The position numbers and the translations under genes were made by a program. The notes below the pieces were generated by a model that worked only from the letters and a program-made list of their open reading frames with translations, was not told the DNA's origin and made no database searches. A stretch of DNA of 38,955 nucleotides, taken from positions 1 through 38,955 of the forward strand of contig DGHR01000011.1 in the NCBI GenBank assembly GCA_002392745.1, in the 5' to 3' direction. This document shows positions 8,545-16,795 of this stretch, piece by piece. Within the stretch, counting starts at the first letter, position 1, and the number at the start of each line of letters is the position of its first letter. The stretch is from Bacteroidales bacterium UBA3843 (GTDB lineage: Bacteria > Bacteroidota > Bacteroidia > Bacteroidales > Paludibacteraceae).

Positions 8545-9384
8545 ATGCAGAAGGCCATTTCCTTACATAGTATAGTGCCCGTGCGCGCGGAAGCCCGCGA
8601 AAGTGCCGAGCAACTCACCCAGATGCTCTTCGGCGAACTATGCACGGTGCTGGAGCAGAAAATGTCTCCGGAGGGGGACAGGGTGCAGTGGTTTCGCATC
8701 CGGCTGGACAACGACGGCCAGACGGGATGGGCGGATGCAAAGATGATTGATCCTATCGCCGGAAAAGACTATTCCGGTTATCGTCGGGCACTCAAGTGTG
8801 CAGCAAGGGTCGCTATGCCTGTGGCATACGCCGTCAGCGACAATAACGGACAGACCATCCCTCTCGCGGCTGGAACTACCCTTACCAACTATAGCAACGG
8901 CCACTTCCAAATACTCGGAGTGGGCTTTCGTATCGACCCGGCTATGGTGGCGGAACAACCGGTGGAAATGACGCCGGACAACCTGCTGCGAACCGTCCGT
9001 TTCTTCCTCAATGTGCCCTACCTCTGGGGAGGCAAGAATGCGATGGGAATGGACTGCTCCGGCTTTACGCAGGTGGTCATGAGCCTCTTCGGAAAACAAC
9101 TCCCGCGCAACGCCGGCGAACAGGTCCGCTGTGGACGCAACGTGCCTTCGCTGCTCCGCGCCAAGCCCGGTGACCTGCTCTTCTTCGACCATAACGATGG
9201 CAAAATATCTCATGTAGGCATTTTGCTCACTTCTCAGAAGTCTGAGGCCTCACTCATTCACTGCTCCGGACGCGTCAAAGTGGAGAAAATCGACTCGACG
9301 GGTATCTTCTCTGTCGAGCGGGCGGACCCTGACCATCCGCAGGGGGTCTATACCCACCATCTCGTGGCTATCCGCCGGTTGTGA
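8545..9384 (+). CDS. C40 (NlpC/P60) family cell-wall peptidase with SH3-like region
   Basis: The C-terminal domain is NlpC/P60: catalytic Cys171 in MGMDCSGF, His223 in ISHVGI, His239 in LIHCSG, and the GDLLFFDH strand typical of the family. The N-terminal 120 residues look like bacterial SH3 domains, as in gamma-D-glutamyl-L-diamino-acid peptidases of the YkfC type that trim murein peptides for recycling. I chose the ATG at 8545 (279 residues) because it follows the nadB stop codon; an earlier start at 8485 would overlap nadB by 47 bp. No signal peptide is visible at this start, which fits a cytoplasmic peptide-recycling role or a misjudged start. It probably shares the nadB transcript. Confidence 0.88.
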   Translation: MQKAISLHSIVPVRAEARESAEQLTQMLFGELCTVLEQKMSPEGDRVQWFRIRLDNDGQTGWADAKMIDPIAGKDYSGYRRALKCAARVAMPVAYAVSDNNGQTIPLAAGTTLTNYSNGHFQILGVGFRIDPAMVAEQPVEMTPDNLLRTVRFFLNVPYLWGGKNAMGMDCSGFTQVVMSLFGKQLPRNAGEQVRCGRNVPSLLRAKPGDLLFFDHNDGKISHVGILLTSQKSEASLIHCSGRVKVEKIDSTGIFSVERADPDHPQGVYTHHLVAIRRL

Positions 9385-9500
9385 TGCCGAAAACAACAAC
9401 AATTTGTATCACTCTGTAAATAAGCGGAATATAAACCTCTTATCGGAGGCGCGTTTGAGGCATCTTTGACTCATATCGGAGGCAAGTGCGATGCAAATAT

Positions 9501-9530
9501 AAACGGAGCGGCCGAAAAGCCACTCCGTTT
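9501..9530 (-). terminator. Hairpin terminator after tRNA-Leu, possibly bidirectional
   Basis: AAACGGAGCGGC, a CGAAAA-like loop and GCCACTCCGTTT form a strong stem with one mismatch. It begins eight bases past the tRNA 3' end on the minus strand. T-rich sequence flanks it on both sides, so it could also stop transcripts coming from the nadB side. Confidence 0.7.
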
Positions 9531-9537
9531 TCTCTTG

Positions 9538-9623
9538 TACCGCGAGCGGGAATCGAACCCGCACAGCCATCACTGGCCAAGGGATTTTAAGTCCCTCGTG
9601 TCTACCTATTCCACCATCGCGGC
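9538..9623 (-). tRNA. tRNA-Leu (anticodon UAA)
   Basis: On the minus strand the 86-nt sequence starts GCCGCGA and ends TCGCGGT plus discriminator A, giving a seven-pair acceptor stem with one G-U. The anticodon arm AGGGA-CTTAAAA-TCCCT shows anticodon UAA at 9587-9589. A long variable arm (class II) and the T arm GCGGG-TTCGATT-CCCGC are clear. CCA is not encoded (CAA follows position 9538). Confidence 0.97.
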
Positions 9624-9662
9624 GCCGCGGTCGGTAAGTACGCGAACGCACAAAATCGGCTG

Positions 9663-9693
9663 CAAAGGTACAACAAATATTTGGAATACACAA
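9663..9693 (-). promoter_or_regulatory. Promoter of tRNA-Leu
   Basis: On the minus strand, TTG (9691-9693), a 20-bp gap and TACCTTTG (9663-9670) match the Bacteroidetes consensus. The tRNA begins 39 bp downstream. Confidence 0.8.
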
Positions 9694-9730
9694 GAATTTG
9701 CCGCAAAAAACACAACTTTTGCGTTTATAC

Positions 9731-9761
9731 TTGCTTCTTTCGCCGTTTTTTTGTAACTTTG
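9731..9761 (+). promoter_or_regulatory. Promoter of the acyl-ACP thioesterase gene
   Basis: TTG at 9731-9733, a 20-bp gap and TAACTTTG at 9754-9761. It diverges from the tRNA-Leu promoter, with the two -33 elements 37 bp apart. Confidence 0.75.
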
Positions 9762-9802
9762 CACTCGTTTTTTTAATTACACCAACCAAACAATTTTTGC
9801 CA

Positions 9803-10579
9803 ATGCAACAATATTCTCACAACTACAGCGTCACGGCGGCAGATATGGATACCGCCTATCGTATGACCCCCAATGCTGTGTTGCTCTATTATCAGGATGC
9901 GTGGGCGCGATTCATGGGCTGCCTGCGCATGGCGGCTTTCGATGTCGTGAAGCAAAACCGCATGTGGGTCATCGCGGAGTTCAACGCCTGGTTCGAACAG
10001 CGCAACGCCCACTGGGGCGACGAGATAGTGGTCACCGTATGGAATAGCGAACTCACGGCGCTGCGTGTTTATGCCGATTTCACCATCTCGCTGGCTGACG
10101 GTACTCCGATTGCGCACGGCTATGGTGTCTGGACGCTCCTGGACATACTCGCACACCGCTTGGCACCACTCGCTCCCTTTGAGGCGCAACTGCCTGTCTT
10201 ACAGCGGATGACAACACCTGACCATCGGAAAGAACGGCTGACCCCGGGAGGCGAAGTGCGCCAGCAACTGATTCACCGCGTCAACCCTATCAATCTGGAT
10301 TTCAACGGACATGTCAACAACCGTACCTATCTGTCTATCGCTATGCAGACGGCGTCGGCGGAGATGACCGACCAACTGGCGGTGCGCCGGCTGACGATAC
10401 ATTGGCTCAGGGAGACCTTCCTCGGCGACACGCTTACCAGCCGGCTTGCGGAAACACAACCGGGTGTTTTCCTGACCACGATTTCTAATCAGGACGATGT
10501 GCCTGTGGCGCAGATATTTGCCGAGACGGCACCTCGCGCCGCCGAACCGGACATTGCCGAGATTGCCACCCGTCAATAG
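9803..10579 (+). CDS. Acyl-ACP thioesterase (FatA/FatB-like, double hot-dog)
   Basis: The protein hydrolyses acyl-ACP to release free fatty acids, or may act on a related acyl carrier. The ATG at 9803 gives 258 residues and lies 42 bp past the -7 element; the longer frame from 9698 would start inside the promoter and is rejected. The first hot-dog domain carries NAVLLYYQDAWARF and a conserved FNAWFEQRNAHWGDE. The second carries the signature DFNGHVNNRTYLSIAM, whose Asn and His line the active site in plant and bacterial homologues. Such enzymes are common in Bacteroidales. It stands alone with its own promoter. Confidence 0.87.
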   Translation: MQQYSHNYSVTAADMDTAYRMTPNAVLLYYQDAWARFMGCLRMAAFDVVKQNRMWVIAEFNAWFEQRNAHWGDEIVVTVWNSELTALRVYADFTISLADGTPIAHGYGVWTLLDILAHRLAPLAPFEAQLPVLQRMTTPDHRKERLTPGGEVRQQLIHRVNPINLDFNGHVNNRTYLSIAMQTASAEMTDQLAVRRLTIHWLRETFLGDTLTSRLAETQPGVFLTTISNQDDVPVAQIFAETAPRAAEPDIAEIATRQ

Positions 10580-10642
10580 CCGCCCCAAAAAGGACTAAAA
10601 AACGATAGTTTTTTCTAAAAGTTGCGATTTATTCCGATAATA

Positions 10643-10674
10643 TTTGGAAATTCGAAGAATTTTTCGTACCTTTG
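10643..10674 (+). promoter_or_regulatory. Promoter of the HD hydrolase / lpxDCA operon
   Basis: TTTG at 10643-10646, a 20-bp gap and TACCTTTG at 10667-10674. The first start codon is at 10716. I see no other promoter match before lpxD, lpxC or lpxA, so this one probably serves the whole set. Confidence 0.82.
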
Positions 10675-10715
10675 CAGCCCGTTTATGTCACAATGCATAA
10701 TCGGGCTTTTTAACT

Positions 10716-11981
10716 ATGGCAAACAAACGTAAAATCATAAACGACCCTGTGTTCGGTTTCCTCTCGGTGCCGAACGATTTGGTCTTCGATGTCCTGCAGC
10801 ATCCGTATGTGCAGCGACTGAACCGTATCCGTCAGCTGGGATTGTCGTTCCTCGTTTACCCGGGCGCGCAGCACAGCCGTTTTTCGCACTCCATCGGAGC
10901 CATGCATCTGATGCAGGAGGCAATCAATTCTTTGCGCCAGAAAGGGGTGGCTATTACGGACGAAGAGGCTACCGCAGCGATGATTGCAATCTTGTTGCAC
11001 GACATCGGACACGGTCCCTTCTCCCACGTGCTTGAGCATACGCTCGTGGACGGCGTGACGCACGAGGATATCTCGCTGCTGATGATGAAGAGAATCAACC
11101 GTGACCTGAAAAACATGGCGCCCTATGCCTCTCTGCTGGGAGGCCCGCTGGATTTGGCAATCGCTATCTTCCAGAACGAGTACCCGAAGTATTTCCTGCA
11201 CCAGCTGATTTCCAGCCAACTGGATGTGGACCGCATGGATTACCTCTGCCGCGACTCGTTCTTCACGGGCGTGCAGGAAGGGCGCGTGGCCAGCGAACGA
11301 CTGCTTAAAATGCTGGACGTGCGCAACGGCAAACTGGTGGTGCAGGTCAAGGGAATCTACTCTGTAGAGAAATTCCTTGTCGCACGCCGTTTGATGTACT
11401 GGCAGGTCTATCTGCACAAGACCTCCGTCGCGGCCGAGCAGCAGCTGATTAAAATCCTGAGCCGCGCCAAAGAGCTGGCACGGGGAACGGCTAATGCGCA
11501 GCTGTTCTGTTCGCCGGCGCTCCGCTATTTCCTTTACAACCATATTACGGTGAATGATTTCGCGGTGGAGAGCGAGGCGCTGGACCAATACGCCTTGCTG
11601 GACGATACGGATGTATTGTCGGCTATCAAGGTCTGGATTAGCTGCGGCGACAGGGTCCTGAGTTGCCTGAGCCGGGCGTTTATCAACCGCAGTCTGTTCC
11701 GCGGAGAACTGCTCGACGCTCCCCTGACCCGGGAGCAGCAGGAGCAGTTGAATAACCAATATGCCGCCCTGCTTGGCGTCACGCCCCAAGAGGCCTCCTA
11801 TTGCTGGTCCGAACATGTATCTACCAGCAACACCTATAGCGAGAAAGCCGACACTATCGATATCCTCTATTCCGACGGCACGGTGCGGGACATCGCCCTT
11901 GCCAGCGAGATACTGGACCTCGAAGCGCTGACACGCAAACCTACAAAGAGATATTTGTTTAAATACAGAACTAACGAATAA
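10716..11981 (+). CDS. HD-domain phosphohydrolase (SAMHD1/YwfO-like dNTPase family)
   Basis: The 421-residue protein has the metal-binding HD pattern: His53, Arg55 and His58 in AQHSRFSHS, His95-Asp96 in LLHDIGHGPFSH, and a distal Asp in LDVDRMDYLCRD (170-179). This arrangement belongs to the dNTP triphosphohydrolase / SAMHD1 / YwfO group, which splits nucleoside triphosphates; the actual substrate is not evident. The first gene of a tight cluster, it is followed after 33 bp by lpxD, so it is probably cotranscribed with the lipid A genes. A functional connection to lipid A is not evident. Confidence 0.9.
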   Translation: MANKRKIINDPVFGFLSVPNDLVFDVLQHPYVQRLNRIRQLGLSFLVYPGAQHSRFSHSIGAMHLMQEAINSLRQKGVAITDEEATAAMIAILLHDIGHGPFSHVLEHTLVDGVTHEDISLLMMKRINRDLKNMAPYASLLGGPLDLAIAIFQNEYPKYFLHQLISSQLDVDRMDYLCRDSFFTGVQEGRVASERLLKMLDVRNGKLVVQVKGIYSVEKFLVARRLMYWQVYLHKTSVAAEQQLIKILSRAKELARGTANAQLFCSPALRYFLYNHITVNDFAVESEALDQYALLDDTDVLSAIKVWISCGDRVLSCLSRAFINRSLFRGELLDAPLTREQQEQLNNQYAALLGVTPQEASYCWSEHVSTSNTYSEKADTIDILYSDGTVRDIALASEILDLEALTRKPTKRYLFKYRTNE

Positions 11982-11982
11982 A

Positions 11983-12001
11983 GATTGTCCTCCTGACAAT
12001 C
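11983..12001 (+). other. Stem-loop between the HD gene and lpxD
   Basis: GATTGTC, a five-base loop and GACAATC form a perfect 7-bp stem in the 33-bp gap between the two genes. No T-run follows, so it is not a classical terminator; it could protect a processed mRNA end or reduce downstream expression. Confidence 0.5.
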
Positions 12002-12014
12002 CCTTTGAAAACAT

Positions 12015-13055
12015 ATGGAATTTAGTGCACAACAAATAAGCATGTTGCTCGGCGGAAAACTCTACGGCAACGCAAATGCAAAAGTTTCGGATGTGTCGCC
12101 GGTTGAGACGGCGCAGCCGCACCACCTCACTTTCGTCACGGACGAGAAATACCTGCCCTTGCTGGGAGAAACGCACGCTGGTGTCGTTCTCATCACAAGC
12201 GCGCTGGCGGACCGTCTCTTTCTTCCGGATGGAGAGGGCAAGGCGGGACCGGCATATATCCTCGTCGAGAATGCGCGCGGCGCTATGGCGCAACTGCTGC
12301 AACTGGTGGCGAATACGATGAATCCGCCGCGCCGGGGAATCGAACAACCCTGTTTCGTCAGCGAGGGCGTCAATGTCCCCGAGGATGCGTATATCGGCGC
12401 GTTCGCATATATCGGACGCAACGTCCGCCTCGGAAAAGGGGTGCAGATTTATCCCCAGGTATATATCGGCGATAATGTGGTGATTGGCGACGGCACAATC
12501 CTCTATCCCGGCGTGAAGGTGTATTACAACTGCCGCATAGGCGCACAATGTATCCTGCATTCGGGAGTCGTGATTGGAGCAGACGGATTCGGCTTCGAAC
12601 CGGATGCCGACGGCGTGAACCGCAAGGTTCCGCAGATTGGCAATGTGGTGATAGAGGATGATGTCGAAATCGGGGCTAACACGACTATCGACCGCGCTAT
12701 GATGGGAAGCACGGTCGTTCGCGCGAATGCCAAACTCGACAACTTGGTCCAGGTTGCGCACAACGTAGAGGTCGGAGCTTCCACTTTCATGTGCGCACAG
12801 TCCGGCGTTGCAGGTAGCAGCAAGGTGGGGCACCATTGTATTTTGGCAGGCCAGGTTGGAGTGGCCGGGCATATCGAGATCGCGGACCGCTGTGTCTTCG
12901 GTGCCCAGGCCGGCGTGGCGGGAAATGTGCGCAAACCCGGTATGTACCAGGGCTCGCCCGCTATTGATGCCGCTACATGGAGACGCGCTTCCATTGGCTT
13001 CAAACAACTGCCGGAAATGCTTAAAATCGTAAATCAACTGGAGAAGAAACTATAA
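12015..13055 (+). CDS. lpxD: UDP-3-O-(3-hydroxyacyl)glucosamine N-acyltransferase
   Basis: LpxD adds the second 3-hydroxyacyl chain, from acyl-ACP to UDP-3-O-acyl-glucosamine, the third step of lipid A synthesis. The 346 residues match the family. An N-terminal uridine-binding domain (about 1-100, with HHLTFVTDEKYLPLL) precedes a left-handed beta-helix of hexapeptide repeats (about 105-320, e.g. IGDNVVIGDGTILYPGV). The conserved segments GADGFGFEPD and QVAHNVEVG, the latter carrying the catalytic His, are intact. The C-terminal helix ends KQLPEMLKIVNQLEKKL. lpxC follows after 13 bp. Confidence 0.96.
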   Translation: MEFSAQQISMLLGGKLYGNANAKVSDVSPVETAQPHHLTFVTDEKYLPLLGETHAGVVLITSALADRLFLPDGEGKAGPAYILVENARGAMAQLLQLVANTMNPPRRGIEQPCFVSEGVNVPEDAYIGAFAYIGRNVRLGKGVQIYPQVYIGDNVVIGDGTILYPGVKVYYNCRIGAQCILHSGVVIGADGFGFEPDADGVNRKVPQIGNVVIEDDVEIGANTTIDRAMMGSTVVRANAKLDNLVQVAHNVEVGASTFMCAQSGVAGSSKVGHHCILAGQVGVAGHIEIADRCVFGAQAGVAGNVRKPGMYQGSPAIDAATWRRASIGFKQLPEMLKIVNQLEKKL

Positions 13056-13068
13056 CAACAACGACAAT

Positions 13069-13971
13069 ATGAACCAACATACACTGAACGATAGTTTTAC
13101 CCTCAGTTCTGTCGGATTGCACACGGGACTGAATATCACAGCCACTTTCTTGCCGGCACCCGAAAACACAGGCATATGCCTCCGTCGGGTCGATTTGCCG
13201 GGACAGCCGTGTTATCAGGCCCTGGCGGATTATGTCTCCGCTACGGAACGAGGTACGGTGCTCGAGCATGGTAAATGGAAAATATCTACGGTTGAACACG
13301 CATTGAGTGCGCTCTACGCACTCGGTGTGGATAACTGTATCGTCGAGGTGAACGGACCGGAAATGCCTATCCTGGACGGCTCCGCGCGATTCTTCGTGCG
13401 CGAGATACAGCGCGTCGGACTCAAAGAGCAGGACGCAGAGCGGAAGGAATACATCGTCCGCGAACCTATCGAATATATCTCCGAGCACGGACACAGACTG
13501 CGTATCGAACCTTGCGACCACTACGAGGTGGATGTCACTATCGCCTTCCAGTCTATCCTTCTGCGCGAACAACACGCATCGCTCACCAACCTTGCCGACT
13601 ATCCGCAAGAAATCGCTGCGGCGCGCACTTTCTGTTTCGTGCGGGAGATTGAACCGCTCCTTCGGGTCGGACTGATCAAGGGAGGAGACCTGAAGAATGC
13701 ACTGGTGATTTACGAGACGCAGATGTCGCAGGATGGTATGGACTATTTCTGCGATAAACTGGGACAGCCGCATATGGATGCCACCAAACTCGGATACCTC
13801 TCGCCGTTGAACTACCAGAACGAGCCCGCGCGCCACAAACTGCTGGATGTGATTGGCGATTTCTCGCTGCTCGGAATGCGTATCCGTGGCAAAATAACGG
13901 CATTCAAACCCGGACACACTTTCAATACGCAATGTGTCCGCCGATTGAGAAACCAAATATTAAGTGAATAA
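13069..13971 (+). CDS. lpxC: UDP-3-O-acyl-N-acetylglucosamine deacetylase, single domain (no FabZ fusion)
   Basis: LpxC is the zinc hydrolase that commits UDP-GlcNAc to lipid A. By alignment to the E. coli enzyme the zinc ligands are His77 (STVEHAL), His256 and Asp260 (HKLLDVIGD), the general base is Glu76, and His283 sits in KPGHTFN. The length, 300 residues, equals a stand-alone LpxC. In Bacteroides and many relatives lpxC is fused at its 3' end to fabZ (about 460 residues in total); here the protein ends NQILSE and lpxA begins at once. The start codon is 13 bp after lpxD. Confidence 0.96.
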   Translation: MNQHTLNDSFTLSSVGLHTGLNITATFLPAPENTGICLRRVDLPGQPCYQALADYVSATERGTVLEHGKWKISTVEHALSALYALGVDNCIVEVNGPEMPILDGSARFFVREIQRVGLKEQDAERKEYIVREPIEYISEHGHRLRIEPCDHYEVDVTIAFQSILLREQHASLTNLADYPQEIAAARTFCFVREIEPLLRVGLIKGGDLKNALVIYETQMSQDGMDYFCDKLGQPHMDATKLGYLSPLNYQNEPARHKLLDVIGDFSLLGMRIRGKITAFKPGHTFNTQCVRRLRNQILSE

Positions 13972-13987
13972 AAATCAAAAAATAACA

Positions 13988-14758
13988 ATGATAAGTACTT
14001 TAGCTTCTATAGACCCGAACGCCAAAATTGGCGCGAACGTACAAATCGGACCCTTTGTGACCATCGAGGGGGATGTTGAAATCGGCGACAACTGCATCAT
14101 CGATGCCTCGGCCACTATCTGCCGTTATACCAAACTCGGCAAAAACTGTCATGTCTTCCCATCCGCGGTGATTGGGGCGGTTCCCCAGGACCTGAAGTTC
14201 CATGGTGAACTGACATGGACCATTATTGGGGATAACAATGTCCTCCGTGAGTTCGTTACCGTACATCGCGGAACGGCGTCCAAGGGACAAACCGTCATCG
14301 GAAACAACAACCTCATCATGGCGTACTGCCATGTCGCACACGATTGTATCCTCCATAACAACATCATTATGTCCAACGCAACCCAACTGGCGGGTGAAGT
14401 CGAAGTGGACGATTTCGCTATCATCGGAGGAGGTACACTGGTGCACCAGTTCTCCAGGATAGGCGGACATTGTATGGTGCAGGGTGGCTCCCGTATCAAC
14501 AAGGATATCCCGCCCTATGCTATCGTGGCGCGCGAACCCATCGCTTTCTGCGGTATCAACTCCGTCGGACTCAACCGCAGAGGATTTACACCCGACCAAA
14601 TACACACAATACAGGAGGTCTATCGCATTATTTACAATAGCGGACTCAATACCACCCAGGCGCTCGAGAATATCGAAAACAATCTTCCAGACACACCCGA
14701 ACGCAACGCAATCGTCGATTTCGTTCGCCGTTCCGCTAAGGGTATCGTAAGAGCGTAA
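13988..14758 (+). CDS. lpxA: UDP-N-acetylglucosamine O-acyltransferase
   Basis: LpxA transfers a 3-hydroxyacyl chain from ACP to UDP-GlcNAc, the first lipid A step. From the ATG at 13988 it has 256 residues and begins MISTLASIDPNAKIG, like other Bacteroidales LpxA. A GTG at 13964 inside the end of lpxC would add eight atypical residues and is less likely. The beta-helix runs to about 190, with the catalytic His in YCHVAHDC and the acyl-ruler region around GGGTLVHQF. The C-terminal helical domain contains GLNRRGFTPDQI. It starts 16 bp after the lpxC stop codon. Confidence 0.95.
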   Translation: MISTLASIDPNAKIGANVQIGPFVTIEGDVEIGDNCIIDASATICRYTKLGKNCHVFPSAVIGAVPQDLKFHGELTWTIIGDNNVLREFVTVHRGTASKGQTVIGNNNLIMAYCHVAHDCILHNNIIMSNATQLAGEVEVDDFAIIGGGTLVHQFSRIGGHCMVQGGSRINKDIPPYAIVAREPIAFCGINSVGLNRRGFTPDQIHTIQEVYRIIYNSGLNTTQALENIENNLPDTPERNAIVDFVRRSAKGIVRA

Positions 14759-14787
14759 TACTCTTGTCGGGCATTTTTCGGAATAAA

Positions 14788-14831
14788 CCTAGGTTATACC
14801 TAGGCTATACGTAGGTGATACCTAGGTTGCA
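14788..14831. repeat. Four 11-bp tandem repeats (CCTAGGTTATA type)
   Basis: Units: CCTAGGTTATA, CCTAGGCTATA, CGTAGGTGATA, CCTAGGTTGCA. The period is 11 bp, close to one helical turn, and three units contain the palindrome CCTAGG. The array is in the 120-bp gap between lpxA and the next gene, so it could be a cooperative protein-binding site or a neutral tandem repeat. Confidence 0.85.
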
Positions 14832-14878
14832 TACACATTATTTGATTCTATTCCCAAGCGGGGGATAAGGGAGATATA

Positions 14879-15307
14879 ATGGCAAAATTTAGTCTGACAT
14901 CAATCTTTGAACGCTTGACGGGTAAACTCAATCGGAAGGATGAGATTATCTATCGCAGAACACGACGCTACGACGCGCGTGGAAAAGTCGTGTTGGAACA
15001 GGAACATGCTTATACCCAGGTTGATAAACGCAATTTTAAGGAAAAACCGCCACGCGGAGCAGAGAAACGGAATATGGACATCATGGTGGAGGCGCAACGC
15101 CTCACCAACCAATACCTTACTTCCGATTCCACGGACCTGACGGAACTCCGGGAGCGCTTTGACAAACAGCTGGCTACGGGAAAACCCGACCCGGAAGCAC
15201 CTGTCCTCAAAAAAACAGGCAAGCGAAAAATATACCATCAGTTCGACCGCTTTGTCTATGCACTCATCTATTCCCGCCTCCGCCAACAACCGGATAACAA
15301 CGAATAA
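14879..15307 (+). CDS. Conserved small protein of unknown function (142 aa)
   Basis: I do not recognise a family. The protein is 142 residues long, basic and hydrophilic, with no signal peptide or membrane segment, so it is probably cytoplasmic. The N-terminal half has YRRTRRYDARGKVVLEQEHAY; the C-terminal part has GKPDPEAPVLKKTGKRKIYH and ends FVYALIYSRLRQQ. Its GC content and codon use match the neighbouring lpx genes, not the AT-rich island that follows, so it looks like part of the core chromosome. It follows lpxA after 120 bp that hold the 11-bp repeats. Before the island was inserted, its downstream neighbour was probably glnS. Confidence 0.75.
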   Translation: MAKFSLTSIFERLTGKLNRKDEIIYRRTRRYDARGKVVLEQEHAYTQVDKRNFKEKPPRGAEKRNMDIMVEAQRLTNQYLTSDSTDLTELRERFDKQLATGKPDPEAPVLKKTGKRKIYHQFDRFVYALIYSRLRQQPDNNE

Positions 15308-15334
15308 CTAAATAAGTGACCAAATGGTAAATGA
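15303..15334. repeat. Left flank repeat of the lipoprotein/peptidase island
   Basis: This 32-bp stretch (aataactaaataa then gtgaccaaatggtaaatga) recurs at 19496-19542 with two substitutions and a 15-bp insertion. The second copy contains the likely glnS start codon. The two copies bracket the four-gene island. Confidence 0.65.
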
Positions 15335-16371
15335 ATAACCATACCTACATAGTATCACGTGGACTGCTGTTTGCCGCCATCCTCTTTGCTGCAACACTCT
15401 CCTTCGCCGCCTGCGGTGTGAAAAACGGATACGTGGTCGGCGAGTACGGAAAGTACCCGTTGAGCGGAGAGATTATTGCCGCAGAGACAAATGACTCCGT
15501 TCAAGCCGTCAAAGGCGCAATGGGTTTGCTTTGGCAAGCCGACACCCTGCGTATCACGCTCAACCAAGGGCGTCAGCTGCTCCGTGCCAAGACAGGCAAA
15601 GACACATTGTATCTGTACGAAGCACCGCGCGGCGCAGAGAGCAACCTTCAAGCCCAAGCAGTAAACGACACCACAAGACAATATACATTCTATATCCCCA
15701 CGCGCGAATTGTTCATCATCAAATACAACGACTCTCTCGTCTATCCCGTCATGCCGACTACAGAACCATGCAACTATCCGCTGGAGATAAAGAGTTTATT
15801 AACTAAGAAAATACAAAAAATTAAAAAAGCAGTTTCTCCATCACAAGAAACTGAAAACATATACAAGGCCTCTGCTTCTAACTCCTATCCGGATGGGGAC
15901 GAAAAAAGTATCGCCGGCACGTATTACTGGGGACATTATATTGAACCATTCCTACAAAAAATGCAATTAGATACTACTCACGCTATGAAGATTTCACAGG
16001 ATGGTCTCTGGAAAGAGTATAGGAATGACTCTTTAGTCAACTGTGGGATTATACGCAGACATCAAAAAATAAAAGGATATGTAATGCTTGTAGATGCCCC
16101 ATATGAGGTTTTGATGACAGACACAAAAGAGATAAACGGTCATATCCACCCTATAGGGGATATGTGGCCATACTTACGAAACGGAGGGCGGTTGCCCGTA
16201 GGGGAGTACTTTTGCACTGCATATTATTACATGACAGAGTTCCGTCTATATCCATCTCACAGCATGTCACTTCCGCACTCAGAATCGCTTATTACGCTTG
16301 GGAGTATACTAATATGTAATGGTGAAGTATATGGTTGGGGCAAAAAAAGCAAGGATCACACATATAAATAA
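15331..16371 (+). CDS. Island lipoprotein A: conserved N-domain, variable C-domain
   Basis: Function unknown. A signal peptide ends in a lipobox-like FAAC (Cys28), so the protein is probably lipid-anchored in the envelope. Residues 28-155 are 120/128 identical to lipoprotein B (16796); the DNA is also nearly identical. The rest (about 156-346) is much more AT-rich and only faintly like its counterpart (shared pattern DG-W then NCGI-R). This contrast suggests recent duplication or gene conversion of the N-domain only. The peptidase remnant starts 12 bp downstream, as the intact peptidase starts 24 bp after lipoprotein B, so the lipoprotein and peptidase form a repeated pair. An inhibitor or immunity role toward the peptidase is possible, by analogy with protease-inhibitor pairs in other bacteria, but nothing here proves it. 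Confidence 0.82.
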   Translation: MNNHTYIVSRGLLFAAILFAATLSFAACGVKNGYVVGEYGKYPLSGEIIAAETNDSVQAVKGAMGLLWQADTLRITLNQGRQLLRAKTGKDTLYLYEAPRGAESNLQAQAVNDTTRQYTFYIPTRELFIIKYNDSLVYPVMPTTEPCNYPLEIKSLLTKKIQKIKKAVSPSQETENIYKASASNSYPDGDEKSIAGTYYWGHYIEPFLQKMQLDTTHAMKISQDGLWKEYRNDSLVNCGIIRRHQKIKGYVMLVDAPYEVLMTDTKEINGHIHPIGDMWPYLRNGGRLPVGEYFCTAYYYMTEFRLYPSHSMSLPHSESLITLGSILICNGEVYGWGKKSKDHTYK

Positions 16372-16383
16372 CAACCAATAATT

Positions 16384-16790
16384 ATGAAAACTCAATTTTT
16401 CTTATCAAGTTTATTACTAATATGCATCAGTGGGTATAGTCAAACATTTTATATGCCGTCATGTGAACATAGTAATCACAACGACCCTCATCGAGCCACA
16501 ATGGTGACAACCACAGATTTAATAAGCGCGCCACTTGCCAATACGATAGCCGTAAATCAGGGAGATACAATTGTCGGGTTAGTGACTCCACCTATTGGCA
16601 ATCAGGGCACTTTAGGAAGTTGTAATGCATGGGCATTTGGCTACGGTTGCGCGAGCATACAAGCTTATAATGCCTATCAAGACTGGAATTGGGCAATGAG
16701 AAGTCCAGCATTTATTTAGCATATATTATCCTCTTGCTCAAAAACAAAAACGGCGAAATTGTTGAACAAAAGAAATTAATGATTCAATAA
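16384..16790 (+). pseudogene. Internally deleted papain-like peptidase (first cassette)
   Basis: The first 111 codons encode a signal peptide and the start of a C1-type peptidase, including the active-site segment GNQGTLGSCNAWAFGYG and the run YQDWNWAMRSPAF shared with the intact copy at 17855. The frame then stops at 16719. Immediately after, the bases encode, in another frame, the C-terminal tail of the same family (ILLLKNKNGEIVEQ) with a stop at 16788-16790. About 410 codons, including the catalytic His and Asn and the Ig-like region, are missing compared with the intact copy. A secreted 111-residue fragment could still be made but would be catalytically dead. Confidence 0.85.
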
Positions 16791-16795
16791 AACAG

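Noticed and set aside
10710..13037. A 775-codon minus-strand open frame opposite the HD and lpxD genes
   Set aside because: It lies antisense to two clear genes, has no recognisable domain and no promoter; long antisense frames arise from the codon bias of GC-rich genes.
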